In this document: piece after piece, positions 15,289 through 24,068 of the stretch
How positions within the stretch are numbered: the stretch's first letter is position 1
Layout of the letters: every line of letters starts with the position of its first letter
Assembly (NCBI GenBank): GCA_002428805.1
Contig: DIXX01000086.1
Location: 677-27,385 of the forward strand
DNA length: 26,709 bases
Reading direction: 5' to 3'
From: Cetobacterium sp. UBA6069
GTDB taxonomy: Bacteria > Fusobacteriota > Fusobacteriia > Fusobacteriales > Fusobacteriaceae
Program-made: the position numbers and the translations under genes
The notes under the pieces: model-generated
The model's input: only the letters and a program-made list of their open reading frames with translations
What the model was told of the DNA's origin: nothing
Databases searched by the model: none

Positions 15289-16998
15289 TTATCTGATTCC
15301 ATTGTAAAGTTTGTAAAATTTTCCTTTTGAAGCCAAAAGTTCTGAGAAGCTTCCTTCTTCAACAATATTATTTTCACCAAGGACATAAATTTTATCAAAA
15401 TCCTCTAGTAAACTTAATCTATGAGTTATAGCTATAAGAATTCTATCGCTATATTCCTCTTTTATATTTTTTAAAATAGATTTCTCATTTATGATATCTA
15501 GTGCATTTGTAGCTTCATCTAAGAGAATTAAATCTGGATTTTTTAAGAATAATCTAGCCATGGCAATCTTTTGTTTTTGTCCAGAGCTAGCATGAACTCC
15601 TCCTTCTCCAATTATAGTGTCTTTTCCAAGAGAAAACTTATCAAAAATCTCATATACATAGGATTTATCGATTGCAAATTTTATCTCTTCATCTGAGAAA
15701 TTTTCTTTAACAAGAGTAATGTTTTCAATCATACTTCCATTGATTATATAATCACTTTGATCTACAATGGCCAATTTGCTTAAATAACTTTTAAAAGTTA
15801 TTTCGTTTAAAGGAATTCCATTGATTAAGATTTTACCTTCAGTTGGAATAAGAGATCTTTTTAAAAGAGAAGCAGTAGTACTTTTTCCAATTCCACTTTC
15901 ACCGACTAAAGCGATTTTTTCGCCTTTATTTATTTTTAGATTAAAGTTTTTTAAAATACTGTTTTCTTCAAAAGAGAAGCTTATATCTTTAAATTCGATA
16001 GATTTAATCTGCTCGTTGAAATCAAAATTACCGTCAGGTCTATCTTTTAAATTTATAATCTCATTAAAACGATTAACTCCAGATATTCCTTTCTGATAAA
16101 TATCAACTAAGCCAACCATTCTCATAATACGTAATCTAAATCGATCAACAAGCAATAAGAAAGATAGTATAATCCCCATAGTAACACCATCTTTTATATA
16201 TAGATATCCACCTGCGAGTATAATTATAAGTTGGGTTATATTAGAATAGAATGTAACTCCAGAAACAATTAAACTAGATGGAATCATATTTTCCTTCTCG
16301 CTATTCAATAAAGATTGATTTTTTTCTAGAAATTTATTTTCTGCATATTTTTCTAAATGATTATCTTTTAAAAATGAGATGGTTCTTAGAGTGTCATGAA
16401 AATTAGAGGATAGTATTCCTGAGTTTTTTCGTACCAATCTATGTCCAGCCTTCATTTTTTTATTTTCTTTATATACAAAGAAAAGAGTCAGTGGAAGAGG
16501 AAATAAAGTTATTAGAGATAACTTTAAATCAAAATCAATCATAATGAAAATGGATGCAATAATTGTAATAACTGAAAATATAAAGTCTTCTAATCCTCTG
16601 TGACAAAGTGTTGAAACACTATCTAAATCACTTATTACTCTAGAAATTAGATCACCACTTTGATTTTTTTTAAAAAATTCAGCAGGTTGAGATAATAATT
16701 TCTTCACAAGGTCATTTCTCATGGATTGTTTTATTTTACTTCCCATAAGTTTTCCATTAGCTTGAGAATGAACTGCAAAAGCTAGACGAAGTATATATAA
16801 AACTATTAAAATTATTGAAAACTTTAGCAGTAGATTTATATTTTTAGTTGGTAAGGCCTCATCAATTAAATTTTTTATTAAAAGAGGAGAGTAGATATCT
16901 ATAGCAGTCATTGCTAGTCTTATCGAAAGAAAAAAGAGTAGTAATTTTCTTTCTTTTTTTAAATAATATAACAAAGATTTAGATGAAGTTATTTTCAT
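15289..16998 (-). CDS. ABC exporter half-transporter (fused membrane and ATPase domains)
   Basis: This is a 569-residue type IV ABC exporter subunit. Residues about 1-310 hold six predicted membrane spans. Residues about 330-569 form the ATPase, with Walker A GESGIGKST (366-374), Walker B LILLDEATN (490-497) and H-loop His526. The signature is unusual: ASSGQ (470-474) replaces LSGGQ. The protein could be a homodimer with weak ATPase activity or the partner of a second half-transporter elsewhere. It is a single gene, convergent with the cystine operon. AGGAG sits six bases before the start. A TTGACT (17059 to 17054) and TACTAT (17035 to 17030) pair is a possible promoter. The substrate cannot be inferred. 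Confidence 0.85.
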   Translation of the reverse strand: MKITSSKSLLYYLKKERKLLLFFLSIRLAMTAIDIYSPLLIKNLIDEALPTKNINLLLKFSIILIVLYILRLAFAVHSQANGKLMGSKIKQSMRNDLVKKLLSQPAEFFKKNQSGDLISRVISDLDSVSTLCHRGLEDFIFSVITIIASIFIMIDFDLKLSLITLFPLPLTLFFVYKENKKMKAGHRLVRKNSGILSSNFHDTLRTISFLKDNHLEKYAENKFLEKNQSLLNSEKENMIPSSLIVSGVTFYSNITQLIIILAGGYLYIKDGVTMGIILSFLLLVDRFRLRIMRMVGLVDIYQKGISGVNRFNEIINLKDRPDGNFDFNEQIKSIEFKDISFSFEENSILKNFNLKINKGEKIALVGESGIGKSTTASLLKRSLIPTEGKILINGIPLNEITFKSYLSKLAIVDQSDYIINGSMIENITLVKENFSDEEIKFAIDKSYVYEIFDKFSLGKDTIIGEGGVHASSGQKQKIAMARLFLKNPDLILLDEATNALDIINEKSILKNIKEEYSDRILIAITHRLSLLEDFDKIYVLGENNIVEEGSFSELLASKGKFYKLYNGIR

Positions 16999-17121
16999 AG
17001 AGTTATCTCCTTTGTGTGTTATTAATTTAATAGTAACTTTTTTTATATATAAAAGTCAATACTTTAAGATATAAATAATATAAATAATAGATGATAATGT
17101 TATAAATTTTAGATAATTTGA

Positions 17122-17150
17122 TTGAAATTTGTACGATAAAGTGTTAATAT
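17122..17150 (+). promoter_or_regulatory. Promoter of the cobalamin riboswitch transcript
   Basis: TTGAAA (17122-17127) and TAATAT (17145-17150) are 17 bases apart, with TGT just before the -10. The predicted start is near 17157, slightly upstream of the riboswitch. Confidence 0.6.
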
Positions 17151-17167
17151 TACATATAAAGAAGAGT

Positions 17168-17315
17168 AATGGTTCTATAGATTAAAAGGGAATTGAGTGT
17201 AAATCTCAAACGGTCCCGCCACTGTATAGAGGACAAAAGCAGTAATACCACTGAAATGAAAAGTTTTGGGAAGGGCTGTTAGTAGGATGAATCTAAGTCA
17301 GGAGACCTGCCATTA
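17168..17315 (+). ncRNA. Cobalamin (AdoCbl) riboswitch aptamer
   Basis: The conserved core is present in order: GGTTCT, AAAAGGGAA, CGGTCCCGCCACTGTA, AATACCACTG, TTTGGGAAGG, then AGTCAGGAGACCTGCC (the B12 box region). Spacing is typical. It lies directly upstream of cbiK and a BtuFCD-like importer, which are normal targets. Aptamer edges are approximate. Confidence 0.95.
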
Positions 17316-17360
17316 TTAAAGATTCTGCGAGGACGGAGAAGCATAATATTGATATATTTG

Positions 17361-17401
17361 ACTTCTCTTTAAAATTCATTGATAAAAGAGAGGTTTTTTT
17401 A
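17361..17401 (+). terminator. Regulated terminator of the cobalamin riboswitch
   Basis: CTTCTCTTT (17362-17370) pairs with AAAGAGAGG (17385-17393), followed by about eight T residues. The 5' arm CTTCTC can alternatively pair with GAGAAG (17336-17341) just after the aptamer. This suggests transcriptional control, with B12 causing termination. Confidence 0.75.
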
Positions 17402-17449
17402 TTGGTGAAAAATTTGTATTACTATAAAAAATGTATATGAGGAGAGAAG

Positions 17450-18292
17450 ATGGATTTTTATAAGGACTTAGAAAAAGGAGCGGTTGTAGTTGCTCATTTT
17501 GGAACTACACACGAGGATACTAGAGAGAAAACAATAGATGTTATAAATAAAAAGATAAAGGCTGAGTTTCCAAAATTGGATTTTTATCAAGTATTTACTT
17601 CAAGAATAATAAATAGAATTTTAGCTAAAAGAGGAATAGAAAATTTAAATACAACTCAAATTTTAGAAAAATTACTGGTGGAGGGATATAAGCATGTAAT
17701 CCTTCAGCCAACATATATAATAAATGGAACAGAGATGGAAGCATTAAAAAGAGAAGTTGAAAGTTTTACAGATAGATTTGAAGATATAAGAGTTGGAACT
17801 CCACTTTTGACATCAGTAGAAGATTACTTTCATCTTTTAGAAGTTTTAGAAGATGAAATAGGAGATTTATCGAAAAGTGAAGCTGTCGTTATGATAGGTC
17901 ATGGAACGGAACATCCAGCACACTCAACATATCCTATGTTAGATTATATAGCTAGAGATTTAGAAAAACCTATTTATGTAGGAACTGTGGAGGGATATCC
18001 AGGGTTAGATAAGGTTGTTAAAGAGCTAAAGAAAGATGGAAAAGAGAAGGTTACACTTATGCCTCTTATGTTTGTTGCTGGAGATCATGCAAAAAATGAT
18101 ATAGCTGAAGACTGGAAAGAGGCTTTAGAAGAGAATGGGTTTGAAGTATCTTTAAACTTAAAAGGATTAGGAGAAATAGAAAGAGTTCAAAATATTTTTA
18201 TTGAAAAGGCTAGAGATTTAGAAAATATAAGACCTGAAGATATTCTTGTAAAAAAAGCTGAATATGCAAGAGGGAGAAAAGCAAGCCATTAA
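17450..18292 (+). CDS. cbiK: Sirohydrochlorin cobaltochelatase CbiK
   Basis: The enzyme inserts cobalt into sirohydrochlorin (or its oxidised precursor) in the anaerobic B12 pathway. The 280-residue protein has AVVVAHFGTTHEDTR at the N-terminus. The metal-site histidines are His151 in MIGHGTEHPAHS and His213 in VAGDHAKND, with Glu181 nearby. There is no signal peptide, so it is cytoplasmic. Periplasmic CbiK relatives differ in this. GAGGAGAG precedes the start. It is the first gene behind the cobalamin riboswitch and is separated from the importer genes by a hairpin. Iron chelation in sirohaem synthesis is a possible alternative activity. Confidence 0.92.
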   Translation: MDFYKDLEKGAVVVAHFGTTHEDTREKTIDVINKKIKAEFPKLDFYQVFTSRIINRILAKRGIENLNTTQILEKLLVEGYKHVILQPTYIINGTEMEALKREVESFTDRFEDIRVGTPLLTSVEDYFHLLEVLEDEIGDLSKSEAVVMIGHGTEHPAHSTYPMLDYIARDLEKPIYVGTVEGYPGLDKVVKELKKDGKEKVTLMPLMFVAGDHAKNDIAEDWKEALEENGFEVSLNLKGLGEIERVQNIFIEKARDLENIRPEDILVKKAEYARGRKASH

Positions 18293-18296
18293 ACTT

Positions 18297-18322
18297 GGAA
18301 GAGATAATCTCTTCCGTTTTTT
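18297..18322 (+). terminator. Intra-operon terminator after cbiK
   Basis: GGAAGAGA (18297-18304) pairs perfectly with TCTCTTCC (18308-18315) around TAA, followed by a T-rich run at 18317-18322. It may lower expression of the importer genes relative to cbiK. Confidence 0.75.
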
Positions 18323-18340
18323 ATTCAAAGGAGAAAGAAT

Positions 18341-19198
18341 ATGAAAAAATTATTTTTATTTTTATTACTAACTACGCTTACCTTTTCAAGTGATTCTATA
18401 AGAGTTGTATCAACATCACAATTTACAACTGAGATGTTGTTGGCTATAGGAGCAGAAGATTATTTGATTGGAACATCTTTCTTAGATGATGAGATTCTTC
18501 CAGAGCTCCAACAGAAATATAATAAAATTCCTGTTTTAGCAGCAGGAGCCCCAACAAAAGAGTTATTTTATTCATTGAATCCAACTTTTTTAACAGGATG
18601 GCAATCAATAGCAACACCTAAAAATCTAGGAACTATTGAAGAATTAAAAGAAAATGGAGTAGAAGTTTTTTTTACAAAATCTCAAAAAACATCAAATATA
18701 GATGATATCTATGAGGATATTTTATATTTTGGAAAAAGATTTAATCTTGAAAAAAATGCAAATCAAGTTGTAAAAAATATGAAGTCAGAGATAGAAGAAG
18801 TGAAATCAAAAAATTTAGGAAAGAAAAAGATTAAAATATTTGCTTATGATAGTCAAGAGTCAGCACCATTTGTAATTGGAGGAAATGGAATAGGAAATAC
18901 AATGATGGAAATAGCTGGAGCTGAAAATATTTTTAGAAAAAGTAGCTTTAGTTTTGGAACTGGAAGTTGGGAGAAAATATTAGATGAGAATCCCTTAGCA
19001 ATAATTGTTATAGATTATGGAGATAAAAGTTATGAGTCAAAGATAGATTTCTTAAAAAATCGTTCTCCAATATCAGAGCTTGAAGCTGTAAAAAAAGATA
19101 GATTTATAAGAATACCTCTAAGTTATCTATCTTCGGGAATAAAAGTGAGTAAAGGAATTGAAAAAATTTCAGAAGGGTTGAGTGAGGAGCAAAAGTGA
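18341..19198 (+). CDS. Periplasmic binding protein of a B12/metal-chelate importer (BtuF-like)
   Basis: This 285-residue substrate-binding protein has a signal peptide (about 16 residues, no lipobox cysteine). Its two-lobed fold belongs to the family that binds cobalamin, haem and siderophores (Peripla_BP_2). Visible family pattern: IRVVSTSQFTTEMLLAIGAEDYLIGTS near the N-terminus and PTFLTGWQS in the first lobe. Its stop codon overlaps the GTG start of the permease by four bases. The upstream cobalamin riboswitch suggests cobalamin, cobinamide or a precursor as ligand. The exact ligand cannot be read from sequence. Confidence 0.85.
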   Translation: MKKLFLFLLLTTLTFSSDSIRVVSTSQFTTEMLLAIGAEDYLIGTSFLDDEILPELQQKYNKIPVLAAGAPTKELFYSLNPTFLTGWQSIATPKNLGTIEELKENGVEVFFTKSQKTSNIDDIYEDILYFGKRFNLEKNANQVVKNMKSEIEEVKSKNLGKKKIKIFAYDSQESAPFVIGGNGIGNTMMEIAGAENIFRKSSFSFGTGSWEKILDENPLAIIVIDYGDKSYESKIDFLKNRSPISELEAVKKDRFIRIPLSYLSSGIKVSKGIEKISEGLSEEQK

Positions 19199-20226
19199 GA
19201 GTGCAGAGCAAAAATCTTATATTAATTTCAGTGACTTTAATATTTATTTTAGGAACTATAGCTGTTACAGTAGGAAGTGTTTCTCTATCACCATTGCATG
19301 TTTGGAAGATTATAATAAACAAAAGTTTGAATAGAGAGATTTTTTCTATCGAGTGGAAAAAGTCGACAGAGATGATTGTGTGGAATTTGAGAGTTCCAAG
19401 AGTCATATTATCTCTTTTAAGTGGTGGCGGATTGTCATTAGTTGGAATACTAATGCAAGCATTGACAAAAAACTCATTGGCAAGTCCATATATTTTGGGA
19501 ATCTCCTCTGGAGCTAGTACTGGAGCTGTGATATCAATTGTTTTAGGAGGATTACTAGGAATAGGATTTTCTCCAGGGATAGGGGCTTTTATATTTGGAA
19601 CACTGACAGCATTTTTAGTTTTTTATTTAGCTGGAAATGGAGGATACTCTAGTACAAAACTTGTATTAATAGGGGTAGCCGTGTCTTCGCTTTTTTCGGG
19701 AGTTACTACTTTTTTAGTTACAACAGCTAAAAATGAAGCTCAGTTGAGAGGAGCTATGTTTTGGATATCGGGAAGCTTAGCTGGTGCAAGATGGGATAGT
19801 TTGACAACTCTTTTTATTGTTCTTTTAATATCAATAGGACTTATTTCACTAAAGTATAGAGAACTAAATATTTTAATAGCTGGAGATGAGTTGGCAGAAA
19901 CTTTAGGTGTGGATGTAAAAAGATTAAGGTTTTTGATAGTTATGGTGTCTACTTTTTTAACAGGATTTATAGTATCTGCAACTGGAGTAATTGGGTTTGT
20001 TGGATTAGTGATACCTCATATTTGTAGAGGTTTTGTTGGAAGCAATCATAAAAGATTAATACCGTCAGCAATTCTTTTAGGAGCAGTATTTTTGTTAGGA
20101 ACAGATACATTGACAAGAGCAGTTTTTAAAACCCAAGAGATTCCTATTGGAGTAATTACTTCAATGTTAGGTGCACCATTTTTTATGAGCATGTTAAGAA
20201 AAAATAGTTATAATTTTGGAGGATAG
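19195..20226 (+). CDS. FecCD/BtuC-type ABC importer permease (first set)
   Basis: This 343-residue inner-membrane protein has about ten hydrophobic segments. It shows the family features RVPRVILSLLSGGGLSLVGILMQ near residue 70 and, later, GFVGLVIPHICRGFVG, the cytoplasmic loop region that contacts the ATPase. The start is GTG at 19195, in a GTGA overlap with the binding protein and with a GAGG site just upstream. It forms a dimer that couples to the next gene product. It belongs to the BtuC/FhuB/HmuU family; context (B12 riboswitch) favours a corrinoid substrate. Confidence 0.9.
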   Translation: MRVQSKNLILISVTLIFILGTIAVTVGSVSLSPLHVWKIIINKSLNREIFSIEWKKSTEMIVWNLRVPRVILSLLSGGGLSLVGILMQALTKNSLASPYILGISSGASTGAVISIVLGGLLGIGFSPGIGAFIFGTLTAFLVFYLAGNGGYSSTKLVLIGVAVSSLFSGVTTFLVTTAKNEAQLRGAMFWISGSLAGARWDSLTTLFIVLLISIGLISLKYRELNILIAGDELAETLGVDVKRLRFLIVMVSTFLTGFIVSATGVIGFVGLVIPHICRGFVGSNHKRLIPSAILLGAVFLLGTDTLTRAVFKTQEIPIGVITSMLGAPFFMSMLRKNSYNFGG

Positions 20227-20230
20227 ATTT

Positions 20231-20980
20231 GTGATAAAAATAGAAAACCTAGACTTTAAAATAGATGAAAAAGAGATTTTGAAAAATATAAGGTTAAAAA
20301 TAAAAAAAAGAGAGTTTATAGGAATTATAGGAGAAAACGGATGTGGGAAAAGTACGTTATTGAAAAATGTTTACCGTAACTATATCCCACAAAAAAATAG
20401 TGTATATTTAGACGATATAGAACTTAATGATTATTCAGTAAAAGAGTTATCAAGAAAATTATCAGTACTTAGTCAAAACCAAAAGATAAATTTTGATTTT
20501 TCTGTTAAAGAGATAGTAGAAATGGGAAGATATAATAGAAGCTCTTTATTTGCTAGTAACTCGAATGAAAAAGATATTGATGATGCATTGAATCAAGTAG
20601 GAATGCTTCATTTAAAACAAGCTAGTTTTTTAACTCTTTCTGGTGGGGAGATGCAAAGGGTTTTAATAGCTAGATCAATAGCTCAGGAGAGCGAAGTTTT
20701 ATTATTGGATGAACCTACAAATCATTTAGATATAAGATATCAATATCAGATTATGGATTTAGTAAAAAAATTAAATAAAACTGTAGTTGCTGTAATACAC
20801 GATATAAATATTGCTAGCCGGTATTGTGATTATATTTTTGCTATGAAAGATGGAGAGATAAAGTATGAAGGAACTCCTGAAAATATTATAACTTCTGAAA
20901 AAATTAATGAGATATTTGGAATAGAGGTAGAGGTCATTAAACATCCAAAAACTCAAAAGCCAATAGTTATTTTTTTGTAA
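20231..20980 (+). CDS. BtuD/FecE-type ABC importer ATPase (first set)
   Basis: This 249-residue ATPase shows Walker A GENGCGKS (34-41), Q-loop Gln82, signature LSGGE (136-140), Walker B with DEPTNHLD (160-167) and H-loop His190 in VIHDINIAS. I placed the start at the GTG at 20231, eight bases after GGAGG. An in-frame TTG at 20216 overlaps the permease gene and would leave no ribosome binding site. The gene ends the first importer set. A region with no strong hairpin follows, then a new promoter for the LysM-M23 gene. Confidence 0.9.
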   Translation: MIKIENLDFKIDEKEILKNIRLKIKKREFIGIIGENGCGKSTLLKNVYRNYIPQKNSVYLDDIELNDYSVKELSRKLSVLSQNQKINFDFSVKEIVEMGRYNRSSLFASNSNEKDIDDALNQVGMLHLKQASFLTLSGGEMQRVLIARSIAQESEVLLLDEPTNHLDIRYQYQIMDLVKKLNKTVVAVIHDINIASRYCDYIFAMKDGEIKYEGTPENIITSEKINEIFGIEVEVIKHPKTQKPIVIFL

Positions 20981-21034
20981 AAAAATATAAAAAGTTGTAT
21001 GAGTATTCGAAAAAAACACAAAAAAAATAAAAGC

Positions 21035-21064
21035 TAGACTTAATTTATAAAAATATGGTAAAAT
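21035..21064 (+). promoter_or_regulatory. Promoter of the LysM-M23 gene
   Basis: TAGACT (21035-21040) and TAAAAT (21059-21064) are 18 bases apart, with an extended -10 (TGG before TAAAAT). They lie about 47 bases before the start codon. Confidence 0.5.
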
Positions 21065-21110
21065 CTATAAAAAATTACATAGAATTATAAAAAGAAAAGA
21101 ATGGTGGATT

Positions 21111-22229
21111 ATGAAAAAAGGAAAAAAGATATTTTTAGGAATTTTAGTCTTTTTAGTAACATCAATTTTTTATAGAGAGATTACATTAAAAAATATTAAG
21201 ACTAAAGAGGAAAGTATAGCAATAGAAAATAAAGAAACTCCTGAGCTTGGAGATGTAGTGCAAAATGGCAATTTGATTGTAACTATTGATTCTAAAGAGA
21301 ATGAAGAAAAAGCCGATTTTGAGATTTTAAACTCTCCTGAGGCAATAGAACTACCAAGAATTTCTGAAGAAGTTTTAGCTTTAGATGATAAGGAACTTGA
21401 GAATCAAATCTCAAAAGAATGGGAAGAACAAGAAGATAAAGAGTTAATAGCTATTGATGAAACTATTGATTTAGAAGAGAAAATAGTTTTAGAAGATATA
21501 GAATATACAATAAAAAAAGGAGATACAATCTCTGATCTTTCAAAAGAATATAAAATAAAAAGTGATTATATCTATGCAAATAATGTTGATAAAAATTTAA
21601 GAGTACTTCAAATAGGAAAGAAAATAAATATACCTACAGAGCAAGGTATTTTTTATTCTGTAAAAAAAGGAGATACATTTGAAGCTTTATCAAAAAGATT
21701 TGAGGTAGATGTAACAACAATAAAAGAGGACAATAATATCGATAGACTTTTAATAGGTGCAAAAATCTTTTTAAGAGAACCAAAAGTTTCAAGATATTTA
21801 AATAGCTTTAAGCAGCAATATGTTAAACAAAATCCGATGGGAAGCTTTGCTAATCCTTTAGTTGCAATGAGTCTAACAAGTAGTTTTGGTTCAAGGAAAC
21901 ATCCAGTTTTAAAGCAAGTATTGAATCATGCCGGAATAGATTTAAGAGCAAAAACAGGAACAAAGGTTGTTTCAGCAAGAGATGGTGTTGTGAGTTTTGC
22001 AGGAAGAGCTAGTGGTTATGGAAAACTAATAATAATAAAACATTCAGATGGTTACGAAACAAGATATGCACATTTAAGCAAAATTGACGTTCAAAAAGGG
22101 CAGAAAGTTTCTCAGAATCAGCATATAGCTTTAAGTGGAGCAACAGGAAGAGTTAGTGGACCACATTTACATTTTGAAATAAGAAAAAATGGGAAAATAG
22201 AGAATCCATTAACATATTTAAAATTTTAA
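21111..22229 (+). CDS. Membrane-anchored LysM-M23 peptidoglycan hydrolase
   Basis: The 372-residue protein begins with a short basic N-terminus and one membrane span (about 7-20), so it faces the periplasm. An acidic stretch (about 40-130) leads to two LysM domains (about 132-175 and 181-224), each opening with KKGDT, which bind peptidoglycan. A C-terminal M23 (LytM) peptidase domain (about 248-372) carries the complete zinc site: His273 and Asp277 in NHAGIDL, and His354 in GPHLHFE. His321 is the other conserved histidine. Active endopeptidase function is therefore likely. NlpD/EnvC-like relatives lack these residues. It stands alone between two importer sets, with its own promoter and terminator. 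Confidence 0.9.
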   Translation: MKKGKKIFLGILVFLVTSIFYREITLKNIKTKEESIAIENKETPELGDVVQNGNLIVTIDSKENEEKADFEILNSPEAIELPRISEEVLALDDKELENQISKEWEEQEDKELIAIDETIDLEEKIVLEDIEYTIKKGDTISDLSKEYKIKSDYIYANNVDKNLRVLQIGKKINIPTEQGIFYSVKKGDTFEALSKRFEVDVTTIKEDNNIDRLLIGAKIFLREPKVSRYLNSFKQQYVKQNPMGSFANPLVAMSLTSSFGSRKHPVLKQVLNHAGIDLRAKTGTKVVSARDGVVSFAGRASGYGKLIIIKHSDGYETRYAHLSKIDVQKGQKVSQNQHIALSGATGRVSGPHLHFEIRKNGKIENPLTYLKF

Positions 22230-22232
22230 TAA

Positions 22233-22268
22233 AAAATCCCCCAAATCAATTTGGGGGATTTATTTTTT
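22233..22268 (+). terminator. Terminator of the LysM-M23 gene
   Basis: AATCCCCCAAAT (22235-22246) pairs perfectly with ATTTGGGGGATT (22249-22260), then a T-rich run follows. Confidence 0.9.
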
Positions 22269-22291
22269 GATAAAATAGTTTGGAGGAAAAA

Positions 22292-23284
22292 ATGCAATAT
22301 AAAAATAGAGTTATAATTATCGTTTCGAGTTTTATTTTATTATTTTTAATATGTGTTTCTCTTTTAATAGGAAATTATAAAATTGAAGTTTTAAAAGCTA
22401 TAAATCTTGTTTTGGGAAATGGGGATAGAAACTCTTTAGATTACAAAGTTTTATGGACCTTAAGGTTTCCAAGAATTATTATGGCTATAATAATAGGTAT
22501 GCTTTTAGGAAGTAGTGGTGCTATTACTCAAACACTTTTTAGAAATCCTATGGCAGATCCATATATAATAGGAATATCAGCAAGTGGAACTTTTGGAGCA
22601 GTAATAGCCTTTTTATTAGGATTACCAGAAAGTTATTTTGGTATTTTTGGATCTATTTTTTCTTTTATAACCTCTTTGATAATTTTTAAACTTTCAAATG
22701 GAAAAAGAGGAGGTATTGAATTATCAACTCTCTTGATAATAGGTATAGCACTTTCAGCACTTTTAAGAGCTATGATTTCTTTAGCAATGTATTTAGTTGG
22801 AGAGGATAGTTTCAGAGTTGTTTTGTGGACCATGGGATATTTAGGCGGAGGGGACTGGAAAAAAATAGGAATACTTTTATTTCCTTTGATATTTTCATTA
22901 ATATATTTCTATTTAAATCGATATAACTTAGATATTATTTTACTTTCAGATGAAGAAGCACATAGCTTAGGTATTGATATAAAAAAATTTAAATATAAAG
23001 TTTTGATGATTTCAACATTTATGGTTGGCTTTTCAGTAGCTTTTTCAGGAATGATAGGATTTGTAGGTTTAATAATTCCTCATTTAGTGAGAATCATATT
23101 TGGAAGTAGTAATATAAAATTAGTTCCACTCTCAATGTTTTATGGAGGAATATTTTTATTGTTATGTGATACAGTTTCGAGAGGATTATCTTCAACAATG
23201 GAGATACCAATAGGTATAGTGACAGCAATATTTGGGGCACCATTTTTTATATACTTAGCATTTAAAAGCAGAAAAGGAGTTTAA
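22292..23284 (+). CDS. FecCD/BtuC-type ABC importer permease (second set)
   Basis: This 330-residue permease has about ten membrane segments. Family features include LRFPRIIMAIIIGMLLGSSGAI and GFVGLIIPHLVRIIFG, and an ending GIVTAIFGAPFFIYLAF. I chose the ATG at 22292, preceded by GGAGG; an in-frame TTG at 22280 lies before the ribosome binding site. It starts a compact three-gene set with the ATPase and binding protein. A TGATAAAAT extended -10 (22268-22276) sits just after the preceding terminator and could be its promoter. The substrate is haem, B12 or an iron chelate; sequence alone does not decide. Confidence 0.9.
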   Translation: MQYKNRVIIIVSSFILLFLICVSLLIGNYKIEVLKAINLVLGNGDRNSLDYKVLWTLRFPRIIMAIIIGMLLGSSGAITQTLFRNPMADPYIIGISASGTFGAVIAFLLGLPESYFGIFGSIFSFITSLIIFKLSNGKRGGIELSTLLIIGIALSALLRAMISLAMYLVGEDSFRVVLWTMGYLGGGDWKKIGILLFPLIFSLIYFYLNRYNLDIILLSDEEAHSLGIDIKKFKYKVLMISTFMVGFSVAFSGMIGFVGLIIPHLVRIIFGSSNIKLVPLSMFYGGIFLLLCDTVSRGLSSTMEIPIGIVTAIFGAPFFIYLAFKSRKGV

Positions 23285-23285
23285 A

Positions 23286-24068
23286 ATGAAGAGTTTAGAA
23301 TTGAAAAAAATAAGCTATTCCTATGGTAAAAAAGAGATATTAAAAGATATAGATTATAAATTTTTTGAGGGTGAATTAGTTGGAATTTTAGGAGCGAATG
23401 GTTCTGGAAAAAGTACTTTATTAAAAATTATTATGGGATTTTTGAATAGAGTTAGTGGAGATATACTCTTAAATAAAAAAAGTACAGATGAGTATTCAAG
23501 AAGAGAGTTCGCAAGAAAAGTAGCTTTTATTACACAAAGTTCAAATCAAGATGTCAATTTCACAGTTTTAGAAACTTTAAAATTAGGAAGAGTACCACAT
23601 ATAAAAAATTTTTTTAAAGGATTAGATTTAAAAGATGAAAGTTTAGTTCAAGAGATAGTTGATCTTCTAAAATTGGAAGACTTTTTAGAGCGAGATATAA
23701 AAACATTGAGTGGAGGAGAGTTTCAAAGAGTTTTGTTAGGAAGAGCTTTTATTCAGGAGGGTGAGGTTTTGCTTTTAGATGAACCTACTTCAGCTTTAGA
23801 CATAAATTACTCATTAGAATTTTTAGAGCTTTTAAAAGATAGAGTAATACAGAAAAAGTTGATTGGAATAATAGTAATACACGATATAAATTTAGCATCT
23901 ATATTTTGTGATAAGATAATTTTTATAAAAGATGGAGAGATATCTTTTGAAGGAAGGCCAAAAGATGTTATAAAGTCAAAAATTTTAGAAGAGGTTTATA
24001 ACTTTAAACCTGTTATATTAGAAGCAGATAATGAAATCTATGTTTTACCAAAAAGGAGAATAAGATGA
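23286..24068 (+). CDS. FecE/BtuD-type ABC importer ATPase (second set)
   Basis: This 260-residue ATPase shows Walker A GANGSGKS (36-43), Q-loop Gln84, signature LSGGE (141-145), Walker B with DEPTSALD (165-172) and H-loop His199 in VIHDINLAS. It begins one base after the permease stop codon and overlaps the binding-protein start by four bases, so the three products are translationally linked. The domain layout matches the first-set ATPase. The two sets look like diverged paralogues rather than a recent duplication. Confidence 0.92.
   Translation: MKSLELKKISYSYGKKEILKDIDYKFFEGELVGILGANGSGKSTLLKIIMGFLNRVSGDILLNKKSTDEYSRREFARKVAFITQSSNQDVNFTVLETLKLGRVPHIKNFFKGLDLKDESLVQEIVDLLKLEDFLERDIKTLSGGEFQRVLLGRAFIQEGEVLLLDEPTSALDINYSLEFLELLKDRVIQKKLIGIIVIHDINLASIFCDKIIFIKDGEISFEGRPKDVIKSKILEEVYNFKPVILEADNEIYVLPKRRIR

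Noticed and set aside
20216-20230. TTG start for the first-set ATPase
   Set aside because: It overlaps the permease end and leaves the GGAGG unused. GTG at 20231 is well placed.
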